From: Intrasporangium calvum DSM 43043
GTDB taxonomy: Bacteria; Actinomycetota; Actinomycetes; Actinomycetales; Dermatophilaceae
Assembly: GCF_000184685.1 (NCBI RefSeq)
Contig: NC_014830.1
Coordinates: 1,736,001-1,800,000 of the forward strand
DNA: 64,000 nucleotides
Direction: 5' to 3'
A program made the translations under genes and the position numbers. The notes beneath the pieces were generated by a model that had not been told where the DNA came from, did not search any database, and saw nothing but the letters and a program-made list of their open reading frames with translations. Positions 43,547 to 55,616 of the stretch are shown here, one piece after another; position 1 is the first letter of the stretch; every line of letters begins with the position of its first letter.

Positions 43547-45319
43547 GTGGTGGAAACGACGAAGCACATCTTTGTGACCGGAGGCGTCGCCTCATCCCTC
43601 GGCAAGGGCCTGACGGCTTCCAGCCTCGGCCGACTGCTTCGATCCCGTGGTCTACGGGTCACGATGCAGAAGCTCGACCCCTACATCAACGTCGACCCGG
43701 GGACGATGAACCCGTTCCAGCACGGCGAGGTCTTCGTCACCGATGACGGAGCCGAGACCGACCTTGACGTCGGACACTACGAACGGTTCCTCGACGTCAA
43801 CCTCGTCGGGGCGGCCAACGTCACGACCGGTCAGGTCTACAACACCGTCATCGCCCGGGAGCGTCGGGGTGAGTACCTCGGCGACACCGTCCAGGTCATC
43901 CCGCACATCACCAACGAGATCGTCGCCCGGATGCGCGCCCTCGCCACGGGCATGCCCGACGCGCCCGACATCATCATCACCGAGATCGGCGGGACGGTCG
44001 GCGACATCGAGTCCCTGCCCTTCCTCGAGGCGGCCCGTCAGGTGCGCCACCTCATCGGCCGCGACAACAGCTTCTTCCTCCATGTCTCGCTCGTGCCCTA
44101 CCTCGCCCCGAGCGGCGAGCTCAAGACGAAACCCACGCAGCACTCGGTCGCCGCGCTGCGCCAGGTCGGTATCCAACCGGACGGGCTCGTGCTCCGGGCC
44201 GACCGGGAGATCCCCGACCCCATCAAGCGCAAGATCTCGCTCATGTGCGACGTCGAGGTCGATGCCGTCGCCGCGTGCCAGGACGCCCCGAGCATCTACG
44301 ACATCCCCAAGGTGCTGCACAGTGAAGGGCTCGACGCCTACGTCATCCGACGGCTCGGCCTGAACTTCCGGGACGTCGACTGGACCGAGTGGGACGAGCT
44401 GCTGCAGCGGGTGCACGACCCCGAGCACGACGTCGAGGTCGCTCTGGTGGGCAAGTACATCGACCTGCCGGACGCCTACCTCTCGGTGACCGAGGCGCTC
44501 CGCGCCGGCGGCTTCCACCACGACGCGAAGGTCCGGATCCGCTGGGTCGCCTCCGACGACTGCCAGACACCGGCCGGTGCCCAGCAGGCCCTCGGCGGCG
44601 TCGACGCGGTCCTCGTGCCCGGGGGCTTCGGCGTCCGTGGCATCGAGGGCAAGCTCGGCGCGCTCACGTGGGCTCGTGAGAAGCAGGTGCCGACGCTCGG
44701 CATCTGTCTCGGCCTGCAGTGCATGGTCATCGAGTACGCACGGTCGGTCCTGGGTGTCACCGGGGCGTCGTCGACAGAGTTCGACCCCCAGACGCCGGAC
44801 CCGGTCATCGCCACGATGGAGGAGCAGAAGGCCTTCGTCGACGGCGCCGGCGACCTCGGCGGGACGATGCGCCTCGGGCTCTATCCTGCCCACCTCAAGG
44901 ACGGTTCCGTCGTCCGAGCGACCTACGCAGCCGCTGAGGTCAAGGAGCGCCACCGGCATCGCTACGAGGTCAACAACGGCTACCGCGACCAGCTCGAGTC
45001 CGCCGGACTCGTCATCTCGGGCACGTCCCCCGACGGTCACCTCGTCGAGTTCGTCGAGCTGCCCCAGGACGTCCACCCGTACTACGTGTCCACGCAGGCG
45101 CACCCGGAGTTCCTCTCCCGGCCGAACCGGGCACACCCGCTCTTCGCGGGCCTGATCGGCGCTGCGCTGGAGCAGCAGCGGGCCGAGCGCCTCGTCGAGG
45201 TCGAGCGTCCGAAGCACGGCCACGACGAGGACGGCCATCCCGTCGGTGACACCCAGCCGGGGGCTGCCCAACGGTCCCCAGACCCCACCCTGGTCCCGGT
45301 CGCCGCCGAGGCGGAGTGA
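43547..45319 (+). CDS. pyrG: CTP synthase
   Basis: A 590-residue enzyme that aminates UTP to CTP with glutamine. The N-terminal synthetase domain starts with [19 protein letters not shown] (P-loop), and the C-terminal class I amidotransferase domain has the nucleophile in [11 protein letters not shown] and the His/Glu in [11 protein letters not shown]. The last ~30 residues are a polar tail. The GTG at 43547 is followed directly by another possible GTG. The NUDIX gene overlaps the stop, as in the M. tuberculosis order pyrG-Rv1700. Confidence 0.97.
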   Translation: MVETTKHIFVTGGVASSLGKGLTASSLGRLLRSRGLRVTMQKLDPYINVDPGTMNPFQHGEVFVTDDGAETDLDVGHYERFLDVNLVGAANVTTGQVYNTVIARERRGEYLGDTVQVIPHITNEIVARMRALATGMPDAPDIIITEIGGTVGDIESLPFLEAARQVRHLIGRDNSFFLHVSLVPYLAPSGELKTKPTQHSVAALRQVGIQPDGLVLRADREIPDPIKRKISLMCDVEVDAVAACQDAPSIYDIPKVLHSEGLDAYVIRRLGLNFRDVDWTEWDELLQRVHDPEHDVEVALVGKYIDLPDAYLSVTEALRAGGFHHDAKVRIRWVASDDCQTPAGAQQALGGVDAVLVPGGFGVRGIEGKLGALTWAREKQVPTLGICLGLQCMVIEYARSVLGVTGASSTEFDPQTPDPVIATMEEQKAFVDGAGDLGGTMRLGLYPAHLKDGSVVRATYAAAEVKERHRHRYEVNNGYRDQLESAGLVISGTSPDGHLVEFVELPQDVHPYYVSTQAHPEFLSRPNRAHPLFAGLIGAALEQQRAERLVEVERPKHGHDEDGHPVGDTQPGAAQRSPDPTLVPVAAEAE

Positions 45320-46011
45320 GCCTCTCCGCCCCGAGGGGCAGCCTTGCGGACGTCGTCGAGGAGTGGACCTCAGCACCGGTCGTCGAGTCGTCCGTGCCGT
45401 ACTCCGGCCTCATCTTCGACGTGCGGCGGGACCGGGTCGACCTCGGCGAGGGCGGAGTCGTCGACAGGGAGTTCATCGAGCACCCGGGGGCGGTCGCCGT
45501 CGTCGCGCTCCAGCCGTTCGAGGGGGTCGACCACGTCCTCCTCATCCGCCAGTACCGCCACGCCACCCGGGGACACGTCTGGGAGCTGCCGGCCGGGCTG
45601 CTCGACGTCTCCGGGGAGCCGCACTGGGAGGCGGCCGCCCGTGAGCTGGCCGAGGAGGTCGACCTCGTCGCCGGCCGGTGGGACGTCCTCATGGACGAGG
45701 TCGTCTCTGCCGGCGCGTTCCCCGAGCCGGTGCGCATCTTCCTCGCGCGAGACCTCGTCGACGTGCCCGGTGAGCACCTTCATGAGCGGCACGCCGAGGA
45801 GCTGACGATCCGCCCGCTGTGGGTCCCCCTGGACGAGGCCCACCGCGCGGCCCTCACCGGCCGGATCAGCAACAGCGCTGCCCTCATCGGGGTTCTCGCC
45901 GCACACGCGGCTCGCGCCGTCGACTGGGCGACACTGCGGCCCAAGGACGCTCCCTGGCCAGCCTGGGAGGCCCAGCGCCGGCCGGAACCGCCGCCGGGGG
46001 CTGGCGCGTGA
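45316..46011 (+). CDS. NUDIX hydrolase (ADP-ribose pyrophosphatase type)
   Basis: A 231-residue NUDIX protein. The catalytic box core [10 protein letters not shown] follows a segment [12 protein letters not shown], and [17 protein letters not shown] is typical of ADP-ribose pyrophosphatases. The counterpart next to pyrG in M. tuberculosis (Rv1700) is an ADP-ribose pyrophosphatase, so that substrate is likely. The C-terminal ~30 residues are an extension rich in Pro. GTG start overlaps the pyrG stop, and the stop overlaps the next gene. Confidence 0.9.
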   Translation: MSLSAPRGSLADVVEEWTSAPVVESSVPYSGLIFDVRRDRVDLGEGGVVDREFIEHPGAVAVVALQPFEGVDHVLLIRQYRHATRGHVWELPAGLLDVSGEPHWEAAARELAEEVDLVAGRWDVLMDEVVSAGAFPEPVRIFLARDLVDVPGEHLHERHAEELTIRPLWVPLDEAHRAALTGRISNSAALIGVLAAHAARAVDWATLRPKDAPWPAWEAQRRPEPPPGAGA

Positions 46012-46397
46012 CCCGGCCCGCGGTCAGCCCGTGCCCCTGTGGCGGCGGCCCGTACGCCGAGTGTTGTGAACTCCTGCTCGACGGCGCCCGGCAGGCCCTC
46101 ACCGCGGAGGAGCTGATGAGGTCGCGCTACACGGCGTACGCGCGCCACGACGCTGACCACGTCTTCCGCACCTGGCACCCGCGGACCCGGCCCGACAGTC
46201 CCCCCGTGGATCCCGAGGTCGTCTGGACGGACCTGCGCGTCATCCGCGTCGAAGCCGGCGGGCCTGAGGACGACACGGGGACAGTGGAGTTCCTCGCCCG
46301 GCACACCGGTCCCCACGGTTCGGGCGAGCTCCACGAGGTCAGCCGGTTCGCCAGGCGGGCGGGACGATGGTGCTACGTCGACGGCGACGCCGGCTGA
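46008..46397 (+). CDS. YchJ-family protein with SEC-C-like cysteine motif
   Basis: A 129-residue protein beginning CPCGGGPYAECC, a zinc-binding SEC-C-like motif, followed by LTAEELMRSRYTAYARHDADHVFRTWHP, which is characteristic of YchJ/UPF0225 proteins (core LMRSRYTAYA). The rest is an NTF2-like fold ([21 protein letters not shown]). The biochemical role is not known. It overlaps the NUDIX gene (GTGA), and its last 25 bp overlap the convergent acyltransferase gene. Confidence 0.85.
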   Translation: MTRPAVSPCPCGGGPYAECCELLLDGARQALTAEELMRSRYTAYARHDADHVFRTWHPRTRPDSPPVDPEVVWTDLRVIRVEAGGPEDDTGTVEFLARHTGPHGSGELHEVSRFARRAGRWCYVDGDAG

Positions 46398-47587
46398 CCA
46401 GGACCCTCCCGGTCAGCCCGGGCCGCGAGGGTGTCAGCTGAACCCGGCGGGCCAGCGGTGCCGGACGTGCCCGGCGAACCCGGCCTGCCCGGCGCGTCGG
46501 GCAGGCCGCGCGGGTCGAGGGAGGAGGACGGCACGGAGGCCACGGCGCGGGCGGCCAGCTGTCGACGAGACGGCTCGTCCAGCCGCAGCCGGCCCCGTAG
46601 CCGGCCGGCCGGCCGCTCCACGACGACCCAGGACAGCCACGACAGGACGACCGCGGCGGCGATGAGCGCGAGGTTGCGCAGGACCGTCTTGTCACCGAAC
46701 AGGACGGAGTTGATCAGGGCCTGGTGCCACAGGTAGAGCGCGTAGCTGATCGTCCCGAAGAAGACCATGACCGGCGACGCGACGACGGGCGAGTGACCGA
46801 GGACGGCACTCGCGACGAGCCAGACCCCGAGCACGGCATAGACCGCGCCCAGCGGCCGGAACAGGCCGTGGTCCGTGGCGATGTCGTGCGAGGGAAAGGC
46901 GGACACGAGGATCATGACGGTGAACGGGATGAGGACGCTCACCCGTGGCGGGTGCCAGCCCTTGCGCGCGATCGATGCCAGCGCGACGGCCAGGGACACC
47001 CCCAGCAGGAGCGCGAACGCGTTGGTCTCCGTCGAGATGTCGAGCCGGATGAACGAGCCCGTGGCCCACACGCTGTACACCGTGGCGACTCCGGTGAGGC
47101 CGAGGACCAGGCCGAGCAGGTGCTGGCGCCACCAGGCCATCAAGGCGAGGAAGACGAGGGGCCAGACGACGTAGAACTGCTCCTCCACGGAGAGCGACCA
47201 CAGGTGGTTCAGCACCCCGAGGTCGGTGCCGGCGATGCGCACCCAGTTGCCGACGTAGAACAGCGATGCCATCGCCGCCGCCGGGTAGCTGGCCAGCCGC
47301 GAGTCGCCGGTGGCCCAGAGGAGGAGTGGGACCAGGGCGAGGAAGACGAGCAGCGCGGGAAGCAGCCGCAGGGCGCGACGCCCCCAGAAGCGCCACAGGG
47401 AGACCGAGCCCCACCGGTCCCACTCCCGGATGAGCAGGCTCGTGATGAGGTACCCGGACAGGACGAAGAAGAGCGTGACCCCGGACAGGCCACCCCACCG
47501 GATCGGCAGGCCGCTGTGCGCGGCCACGACGAGGAGGATCGCGAGGCCGCGGACCCCGTCGAGGTCACGGTTGCGGGAGTGCTGCAC
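46373..47587 (-). CDS. Acyltransferase 3 family membrane protein (OafA/YrhL-like)
   Basis: A 404-residue protein with about ten membrane helices. The N-terminus [20 protein letters not shown] and the pattern [11 protein letters not shown] followed by [16 protein letters not shown] are diagnostic of acyltransferase 3, which O-acetylates cell-surface sugars. The C-terminal ~60 residues are a Pro/Gly-rich collagen-like tail ([18 protein letters not shown]). GTG 47587 has a TAGGCT box six bases upstream on this strand, so the message may be leaderless. The 3' end overlaps the YchJ-like gene. Confidence 0.88.
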   Translation of the reverse strand: MQHSRNRDLDGVRGLAILLVVAAHSGLPIRWGGLSGVTLFFVLSGYLITSLLIREWDRWGSVSLWRFWGRRALRLLPALLVFLALVPLLLWATGDSRLASYPAAAMASLFYVGNWVRIAGTDLGVLNHLWSLSVEEQFYVVWPLVFLALMAWWRQHLLGLVLGLTGVATVYSVWATGSFIRLDISTETNAFALLLGVSLAVALASIARKGWHPPRVSVLIPFTVMILVSAFPSHDIATDHGLFRPLGAVYAVLGVWLVASAVLGHSPVVASPVMVFFGTISYALYLWHQALINSVLFGDKTVLRNLALIAAAVVLSWLSWVVVERPAGRLRGRLRLDEPSRRQLAARAVASVPSSSLDPRGLPDAPGRPGSPGTSGTAGPPGSADTLAARADREGPGQPASPST

Positions 47588-47823
47588 GCGCCGAGCCTAG
47601 GCGTTCTCAGCGTCCCGACACCTGCGGGGCCGGCGACCGGACTCGGCGGCGGCGCGGGAGAGGCCGGGCCCGGCACCCCGTAGGATTGGCCGTCGGCGCC
47701 CTGCGCCCGACCAGCGACCCGACCCCGTTCCGACGGCACCGTCGGAGCGCGAGCGAGCTCAGCGGCATACGGCAGCATCGCTCATCAGCACGCCACCCAA
47801 GCACCATCGGAAGGACAACCTTC

Positions 47824-49611
<1,788 letters not shown>

Positions 49612-49670
49612 GCGCACCCGGTTCGCCGGATGTCGGATGCCGCTGGGCTCGCCGAGCCCGGCGGCACCCG

Positions 49671-50477
49671 TCACCGTCGGGTCGGGTCAGCTCGAAGGAG
49701 CCTCCGGCTCGACCAGAGGTGGTCGTCGCCGTAACCGAGGCCGTGGTAGACCCGACGCGCGACGTCGTTGTCGGAGTACAGCCCGAGGGTGCAGAAGCCG
49801 TCCGACCGGACCGCCTCGCGAGTCAGTGCCGCGGTGACGGCGAGCCCGAGCCCGGTGCCGCGCAGGTCCATGCGGACGGTGATCCCCTCGAGGATCGGGG
49901 CGCCGGAGAGCGTGCGGTCGAGGACGCCGCAGGCCACGAGAGCACCGCAGTCGTCCCGGACCCCGACCCAGCGCTGGCCCGGCGTCTCGAACGGTCGGGC
50001 GTCCGTCCGCGGGTTGGCGAGGGCGAGGAGCGCCTGGATCTCGTCCTCGTCGGTCTCGTCGAGACCGACGACCCGGTCCTCGCCGGGGACCGGGGGAGGC
50101 GCTGTGCGGGTGCACATCCACTCCCAGTCGCCGCCGGGGTCGGTGAGCGGCACGACCGACGCGAACGCCTCGAAGGCGGGGCGCTCCACCGTGGCGTGCA
50201 GGAAGCGTGGGTCGGCCAGCGGGTTCTCGGTGTCGCCGCGCCCGACCAGCTCGAGCGCCAGCCCTGCGACGTCGTCGGGACGGCCGAGGACGACGAGGCC
50301 GAGGCGTCGGGTGTGCGTGCGGCGAGGCACGATGAGCGCCGAGCCCAAGGACCAGCCGGGGCCCTCGAGGGGATCCGAGAGGTCGTGGCGGATGAAGGCG
50401 TCGCCGCCGGTCGCGGCGACCAGCTCGGCATGCGTGCCGTGGGTGGCGGCACGGGCCCGGCGGGGGCGGTCTGTCAT
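49671..50477 (-). CDS. GNAT-family N-acetyltransferase
   Basis: A 268-residue protein whose C-terminal half is a GNAT fold: ILEGITVRMDLRGTGLGLAVTAALTREA (acetyl-CoA loop RGTGLGLAVT), then CTLGLYSDNDVARRVYHGLGY. The N-terminal half is divergent, perhaps a second degenerate GNAT unit. Substrate unknown. ATG 50477 is used. It is followed downstream on the same strand by nothing close and preceded by the MMPL transporter, 38 bases away. Confidence 0.85.
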   Translation of the reverse strand: MTDRPRRARAATHGTHAELVAATGGDAFIRHDLSDPLEGPGWSLGSALIVPRRTHTRRLGLVVLGRPDDVAGLALELVGRGDTENPLADPRFLHATVERPAFEAFASVVPLTDPGGDWEWMCTRTAPPPVPGEDRVVGLDETDEDEIQALLALANPRTDARPFETPGQRWVGVRDDCGALVACGVLDRTLSGAPILEGITVRMDLRGTGLGLAVTAALTREAVRSDGFCTLGLYSDNDVARRVYHGLGYGDDHLWSSRRLLRADPTRR

Positions 50478-50514
50478 GCGGGTCGAGTCCTTCTGTGATC
50501 CGTGCCCTGGCCGG

Positions 50515-52734
50515 TCAGTGGCGCAGGCCGTAGCGGGTGTGCAGGCGCCGCAGCGGGCCGGGCGCCCACCAGTTCCACCGACCCAGCACCGTCATGGTGG
50601 CGGGAACGAGGAGCATCCGCACGATCGTCGCGTCGATGAGGACGGCGGCCACGAGGGCGGTTCCCATCTCCTTGATGATGAGGATGTCCCCGGCGATGAA
50701 CCCGGCGAAGACGATGATGATGAGGAGCGCCGCCGACGTGATGATCCGGCCGGTCCGCTGGAGGCCGAGGGCGACCGCCCGGTCGTTGTCCGCGCCGGCC
50801 TCGTGCTCCTCGACGATCCTGGAGAGGAGGAAGAGCTCGTAGTCCATCGAGAGGCCGAAGCCGAAGGCGAGCACGAGGAACGGCACCATCGACTCGACCG
50901 CCCCGACGGAGGTGAAGCGGAGCAGCCCCTCCAGGTTGCCGTGCTGGAACACCCACACCACGACGCCGAGAGCCGCGCCCAGGGAGATGACGTTGAGCAG
51001 CAGGGCCTTGAGCGGGATGACGACGGATCCGGTCATGAGGAAGAGAAGGACGAAGGTGCCGAGCACGACCAGCCCGATGGCCCACGGTGCGCCACGGGCC
51101 ATCGAGTCGAGAAAGTCGATCTGCCCCGAGGCCTGCCCCGTGACCCAGGTCTCGAAGCCGGGCCGGAGCTGCGAGAGGGCCGTGACGAGGTCCTGCGCCT
51201 CGTTCGAGGTCGGCGGACCCTCGACCTGGAAGGCGGCGAGCTGGTGCTCGCCCCCGAGTGGGCGCACGGTGAGGTCGGTCACCCCGGGGGCCGCTTCGAA
51301 CGGCTCGAGGGCGGTTCGTACCGCCGCGGTGTCGGAGGTCCGGGCAACGACGGTCACCTCGGGAGCGGCCAGGGCGGGGTAGTCGCTGCGCAGGGTGTCG
51401 AAGAAGGCCCGCTGCGGCGCTGACACCGGGAGCAGCTCGGTGCCGGAGGCCGTGAGCCGCATGTCGAGGGTGGGAGACGCGAGCGCGGCCAGCGCGACGA
51501 GACCGCCCACGATCACGACGAAGGGGCGGCGCTGGACGGAGGCGGCGAGCCGGCTGAAGGCGCCGGTGTCCTCGACGGACCGGGAGGCCCGGCGGCTCAG
51601 GCGCCCGGAACCGAGGACCGCGAGCGCGGGAACGAGGGTGACGGCCACGACCATCGCCACGAGGACGACGCTGACCCCCGCGAGACCGATCGCCCGCATG
51701 ATCTCGGCCTCGAAGATGAGCAGCCCGGCCAGGGCGATGGCGACGGTGACGCCCGAGAACAGCACCGTGCGTCCCGCCGTTGCCACGGTCCGCTCCGCCG
51801 CGACCACCGCCTGCTCACGGGTCGGGGTGCCACCGGGTCCGACGGACAGCTCCTCCCTGAACCGGCTCACCGTGAGCAGCCCGTAGTCGATGGACAGTCC
51901 CAGCCCGAGGAGCGTGACGATGTTGACGACCGTCGCGTCGAGGTCCAGTGCGTGCGAGAAGGCGAAGAGGGACAGCAGGGCGCCCCCGATCGAGACGACC
52001 GCACCGGAGATGGGCATGCCCGCGGCGATGAACCCACCGAACACGAGGACCATGACGAGGAAGGTCAGGGGGAGCGCGATGCCCTCGCCCCGGACCAGAT
52101 CGCTCTCGATGGTGCCGGTGATCGCCTTGATCACGTGGTGGTAGCTCCCGACGGATCCGGTGGCGCCGGGAAGTGCCTCGACCACGGTGGCCAGCCCGGC
52201 CTCGACCGAGGTTCGGGTTGCGGCCAGCTCGGAGTCGGCTCGGCCCCCCGCGAGGTCGACGATCGTGACGAAGCGCCCACGGTCGGGCGAACCACCGGCG
52301 AGGAGCGGACGGACGGCTGGGTCGTCCAGGCCCTGGGGCGAGAGCAACGGCGACCTCACCCGGACCACGCCGGCGAGCTGCGTGATGCGGCCGGTGGCGA
52401 CTGCGGCGGCCTCGAGTGCCCGGGGGTCGCCCAACGGTGCCCCGTCGACCTGGAGCATGACGGTGTCCAACGACGGCTCGACCTGCTGGATGACCTCGCG
52501 TGCAGTCTGTGACTGGCCCGGTACCCGGGGCTCGCCGGAGGTCAGCCGGTCGAAGAGCGACTCGCCGGTGACGCCGCCGACCGCGACGGCGAAGGAGACC
52601 AGCGCGGCCACGACCCAGGCCAGCACCCACCACAGAGGGTGGCGTCCGGTGGACCGGCCGAGGCGGGCGAGGAGCGTCGGCGGCGCTGCTGGGCGCGTGG
52701 CTCGGGACGGCTCGGGAACGGGATGGGCGGGCAC
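50515..52734 (-). CDS. MMPL/RND-family membrane transporter
   Basis: A 739-residue protein with two repeats of one helix, an external domain and five helices. Signature segments are GLGLSIDYGLLTVSRFREEL in the first half and FGLSMDYELFLLSRIVEEH in the second, each with the Asp-Tyr pair used for proton coupling. Substrate is unknown; relatives export lipids. GTG 52734 has GGAAGG upstream. The open frame continues far upstream but that part lies antisense to rarA and is not coding. The starts of this gene and rarA are only 18 bp apart. Confidence 0.9.
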   Translation of the reverse strand: MPAHPVPEPSRATRPAAPPTLLARLGRSTGRHPLWWVLAWVVAALVSFAVAVGGVTGESLFDRLTSGEPRVPGQSQTAREVIQQVEPSLDTVMLQVDGAPLGDPRALEAAAVATGRITQLAGVVRVRSPLLSPQGLDDPAVRPLLAGGSPDRGRFVTIVDLAGGRADSELAATRTSVEAGLATVVEALPGATGSVGSYHHVIKAITGTIESDLVRGEGIALPLTFLVMVLVFGGFIAAGMPISGAVVSIGGALLSLFAFSHALDLDATVVNIVTLLGLGLSIDYGLLTVSRFREELSVGPGGTPTREQAVVAAERTVATAGRTVLFSGVTVAIALAGLLIFEAEIMRAIGLAGVSVVLVAMVVAVTLVPALAVLGSGRLSRRASRSVEDTGAFSRLAASVQRRPFVVIVGGLVALAALASPTLDMRLTASGTELLPVSAPQRAFFDTLRSDYPALAAPEVTVVARTSDTAAVRTALEPFEAAPGVTDLTVRPLGGEHQLAAFQVEGPPTSNEAQDLVTALSQLRPGFETWVTGQASGQIDFLDSMARGAPWAIGLVVLGTFVLLFLMTGSVVIPLKALLLNVISLGAALGVVVWVFQHGNLEGLLRFTSVGAVESMVPFLVLAFGFGLSMDYELFLLSRIVEEHEAGADNDRAVALGLQRTGRIITSAALLIIIVFAGFIAGDILIIKEMGTALVAAVLIDATIVRMLLVPATMTVLGRWNWWAPGPLRRLHTRYGLRH

Positions 52735-52740
52735 GCCAGA

Positions 52741-52746
52741 TAGCCT
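52741..52746 (+). promoter_or_regulatory. -10 box for a probable leaderless rarA transcript
   Basis: TAGCCT lies six bases before the rarA GTG. The same bases on the other strand contain the Shine-Dalgarno of the MMPL gene (GGAAGG), so the two signals are interleaved. Confidence 0.45.
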
Positions 52747-52752
52747 TCCACA

Positions 52753-54153
52753 GTGACCTCCGACGACCTCTTCGGTGCCGCATCCGCGGTCGAGCGCGAC
52801 CAGCGGCCGATGTCCGCAGGTGGTGCTCCCCTCGCGGTGCGCATGCGACCCCGGTCCCTCGACGAGGTCCGAGGGCAGGGCTCGGTGCTGCGTCCCGGGA
52901 GCCCGCTGCGGCGCCTGATCGAGGGCAGCGGCGGGGCAGCCGGGCCGCTCTCCGCCATCATCTGGGGTCCCCCCGGCACGGGCAAGACGACCCTGGCCCA
53001 CCTGGTCGCGACCGCAGCCGACCGTCGTTTCGTCGAGCTGTCGGCGGTGACGGCGGGAGTCAAGGACGTCCGCTCCGTGATGGAGTCGGCGGTCCGTGAA
53101 CGCGATCTCTACGGACGACAGACGGTGCTCTTCCTCGACGAGATCCACCGGTTCACCAAGGCTCAGCAGGACGCACTCCTGCCCGGAGTCGAGAACCGCA
53201 CGGTCATCCTCGTCGCGGCGACCACGGAGAACCCCTCGTTCAGCGTCATCGCGCCCCTGCTGTCCCGGTCCGTCCTCATCACGCTGGGCTCCTTGTCCGA
53301 CGAGGACATTCGGGACGTGGTCCGGTCCGCCCTCGTCGACGAGCGGGGGTTCGCCGGGGCGCACCTCATCGACGACGATGCGATGGACCACCTCGTGCGA
53401 ACGTCCGGGGGTGATGCTCGTCGCGCCCTCACCTCGTTGGAGGCCGCGGCCGGCGTGGCTCTCGACGCCGAGCCTGCAGGGCGGACCGACGACACACTCG
53501 TCCTCATCGGGCTCGCCCACGTCGAGCAGGCCATCGCTCACGCGGCCGTGCGCTACGACCGGACCGGTGACCAGCACTATGACGTGGCAAGCGCCTTGAT
53601 CAAGTCGATGCGTGGCAGCGACGTCGATGCCGCCCTCCACTACCTCGCACGGATGCTCGAGGCCGGGGAGGACCCGCGCTTCATCGCCCGACGGATCGTC
53701 ATCGCCGCCAGCGAGGACGTCGGGATGGCGGACCCGACGGCGCTGCAGACCGCCGTTGCCGCCCTGCACGCCGTGGCCCAGATCGGGATGCCCGAGGCGC
53801 GGATCATCCTCGCGCAGGCCGTCGTCCACAACGCCCTGGCGCCGAAGTCCAACGCGGCCTACGCGGCGATCAACGCCGCGATCGCCGATGTCCGGGCCGG
53901 CCGGGGAGGGGCGGTGCCGGCGCACCTGCGCGGCAGTGGATACGCCGGGGCGGAGCGGCTCGGTCACGGGGACGGCTACGTCTACGCCCACGACGAGCCG
54001 GACGCCGTCGCCCGCCAGCAGTACCTGCCCGACGACCTGGAGGGAAGCACCGCCTACTACCTGCCGACGGATCGCGGCTTCGAGGAACGCCTGCGGGCCC
54101 GGCTCGAGTGGCTCCACGAGCGGCTCGGGAAGGGCAAGCGACCGCAGAGCTGA
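52753..54153 (+). CDS. rarA: Replication-associated recombination protein A (RarA/MgsA)
   Basis: A 466-residue clamp-loader-type AAA+ ATPase acting at stalled forks. Walker A is [18 protein letters not shown], Walker B is [10 protein letters not shown], sensor 1 is AATTENPSF, and the arginine-bearing [12 protein letters not shown] is sensor 2. The C-terminal tetramerisation domain includes the conserved [18 protein letters not shown]. The N-terminal ~20 residues may contact SSB or the wing domain. In actinobacteria the gene commonly lies upstream of alaS, as here. Confidence 0.95.
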   Translation: MTSDDLFGAASAVERDQRPMSAGGAPLAVRMRPRSLDEVRGQGSVLRPGSPLRRLIEGSGGAAGPLSAIIWGPPGTGKTTLAHLVATAADRRFVELSAVTAGVKDVRSVMESAVRERDLYGRQTVLFLDEIHRFTKAQQDALLPGVENRTVILVAATTENPSFSVIAPLLSRSVLITLGSLSDEDIRDVVRSALVDERGFAGAHLIDDDAMDHLVRTSGGDARRALTSLEAAAGVALDAEPAGRTDDTLVLIGLAHVEQAIAHAAVRYDRTGDQHYDVASALIKSMRGSDVDAALHYLARMLEAGEDPRFIARRIVIAASEDVGMADPTALQTAVAALHAVAQIGMPEARIILAQAVVHNALAPKSNAAYAAINAAIADVRAGRGGAVPAHLRGSGYAGAERLGHGDGYVYAHDEPDAVARQQYLPDDLEGSTAYYLPTDRGFEERLRARLEWLHERLGKGKRPQS

Positions 54154-54383
54154 GCCTCCAGGGCATCGACGGGCGCACATTATGCGGTCGACCGGTCCAG
54201 AAGCGTAACGATTTGTGAATTTTGGCCGTCGAACCCGGTGACCGGCGCGACGCTCTGTGGCAGAGTCACCCCCGGTTCCGTCATGGGGCCGGGCGCGTGC
54301 GCCCGCCCCGTCGGCAGGGGCCGCTGGTCCACGACCCGTGACCAGAGCACTCGTCACCCCGATGCGTGGACGGAGACACCTCG
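54154..54383 (+). other. Intergenic region before the peptide ABC operon
   Basis: About 230 bases. It includes an AT-richer patch (GTAACGATTTGTGAATTTTGG near 54206-54226) that could be a promoter, although no pair of hexamers with good spacing is evident. A GC hairpin (GGGCGCG/TGCGCCC near 54290-54305) follows. No gene is seen. Confidence 0.4.
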
Positions 54384-55529
54384 TTGAGCAGTCCGGGCGC
54401 CACCGACGCCTTCGCGCCGACCACGGTGGGCCCGCCCGGAGCGCAGTCCGTCGAGCCGCCGCCGGACTCCCGCGTCACCCGGACCGGTCGAGCGGGCCGA
54501 GCGGGCGTGGTCGGCCGAACCGGAGGCCCCGGCGTGCCCGGCGTGCCCGGCGTGCCCGGCGCGCCCGGCCGGACGGCTGGGACCGGCCGCTCGCCCGGTC
54601 AGGTCGCCTGGGACCGCCTACGGGGGGACAGGGTCGCGATCGCCTGCGCCGTGGTCATCCTCTTCTTCATCCTCGTGGCGGTCTTCGCCCCGTTCCTCAC
54701 CAGCCTCCAGTCGGTCGACCCCCTCACCGGCACCCAGGCGGACCCGTACACCACGCACACCGAGCTGCTCGATCTCAACGGGTTTCCCACTGAGGGAACC
54801 AGCTCGGCCCACTGGCTCGGAATCGAGAAAGGCCTCGGGCGTGACCTCTTCGCCCGATGGGCCTACGGGGCCCGGCCCTCGCTCGTCATCGGGTTCACCG
54901 CGGCGGCCCTGTCGACCGCGCTCGGAGTGACGTTCGGGCTCGTCGCCGGCTACGTGGGGGGTCGCGCCGACCGGATCGTCTCGTGGTTGACCGACTTCTT
55001 CCTCAGCCTGCCCCTGTTGCTCCTCATCGTCGCCGTCGTCCCGATCGTCGAGCTCCGCTTCGGCGAACGGGGCTCGCTCACGGCCGAACAGACGTCGACG
55101 ATCCGGTTCTGGGTCGTCATGGCGGTGCTCGTGACGTTCGGCTGGATGGGACTGGCCCGTCTCGTGCGGGGGGAGGTGGTCAGTCTGCGGGAGCGCGAGT
55201 TCGTCCAGGCTGCCCGCGCCATCGGGGTCCCGACCCGCCAGATCCTCCTCCGCGAGATCCTGCCCAACCTGGTCGGGCCGATCGCCGTCTCCGCGTCCAT
55301 CGCGGTTCCGGCCTACATCACCGCCGAAGCCACCCTGACCTTCCTCGGTGCCGGCCTCGTGGAGCCGACCGCCACGTGGGGCCGGACCATCGCCGATGCC
55401 CAGAACTCCTTCCGGAGCTATCCCTTGTGGCTCTGGCCCCCCGTCCTCAGCATCTCCGCCCTCGTCCTGGCCCTCACCCTGCTCGGCGACGCGATCCGTG
55501 ACGCCTTCGACCCGACCACGCGCCGCTAG
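54384..55529 (+). CDS. Oligopeptide ABC transporter permease (DppC/OppC type)
   Basis: An inner-membrane permease of ~380 residues with six helices. The binding-protein-dependent permease signature reads EFVQAARAIGVPTRQILLREILPN, the EAA loop that docks the ATPases. The N-terminal ~75 residues before the first helix are disordered and contain a collagen-like GVPGVPGVPGAPG run from a 9-bp tandem repeat (54531-54566). The start is uncertain: TTG 54384 has GGAG eight bases upstream, while GTG 54366 would add six residues without a Shine-Dalgarno. First gene of a five-gene import operon. Confidence 0.88.
   Translation: MSSPGATDAFAPTTVGPPGAQSVEPPPDSRVTRTGRAGRAGVVGRTGGPGVPGVPGVPGAPGRTAGTGRSPGQVAWDRLRGDRVAIACAVVILFFILVAVFAPFLTSLQSVDPLTGTQADPYTTHTELLDLNGFPTEGTSSAHWLGIEKGLGRDLFARWAYGARPSLVIGFTAAALSTALGVTFGLVAGYVGGRADRIVSWLTDFFLSLPLLLLIVAVVPIVELRFGERGSLTAEQTSTIRFWVVMAVLVTFGWMGLARLVRGEVVSLREREFVQAARAIGVPTRQILLREILPNLVGPIAVSASIAVPAYITAEATLTFLGAGLVEPTATWGRTIADAQNSFRSYPLWLWPPVLSISALVLALTLLGDAIRDAFDPTTRR
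54531..54566 (+). repeat. 9-bp tandem repeat encoding a Gly-Val-Pro run
   Basis: Three identical GGCGTGCCC units and one variant (GGCGCGCCC) in the N-terminal extension of the permease gene. Confidence 0.85.
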
Positions 55530-55616
55530 GCGCGGCACCACGCCGACCCCTCCACCACCTCCACCCACTCATCGACCACCGGCACGGCGCCGGAAGTGCA
55601 CGCAAGGGAGCCAACT

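Noticed and set aside
52735-54357. Upstream extension of the MMPL open frame on the minus strand, giving a 1280-residue reading
   Set aside because: It is antisense to the well-supported rarA gene, the translation is low-complexity, and a good start with Shine-Dalgarno exists at 52734.
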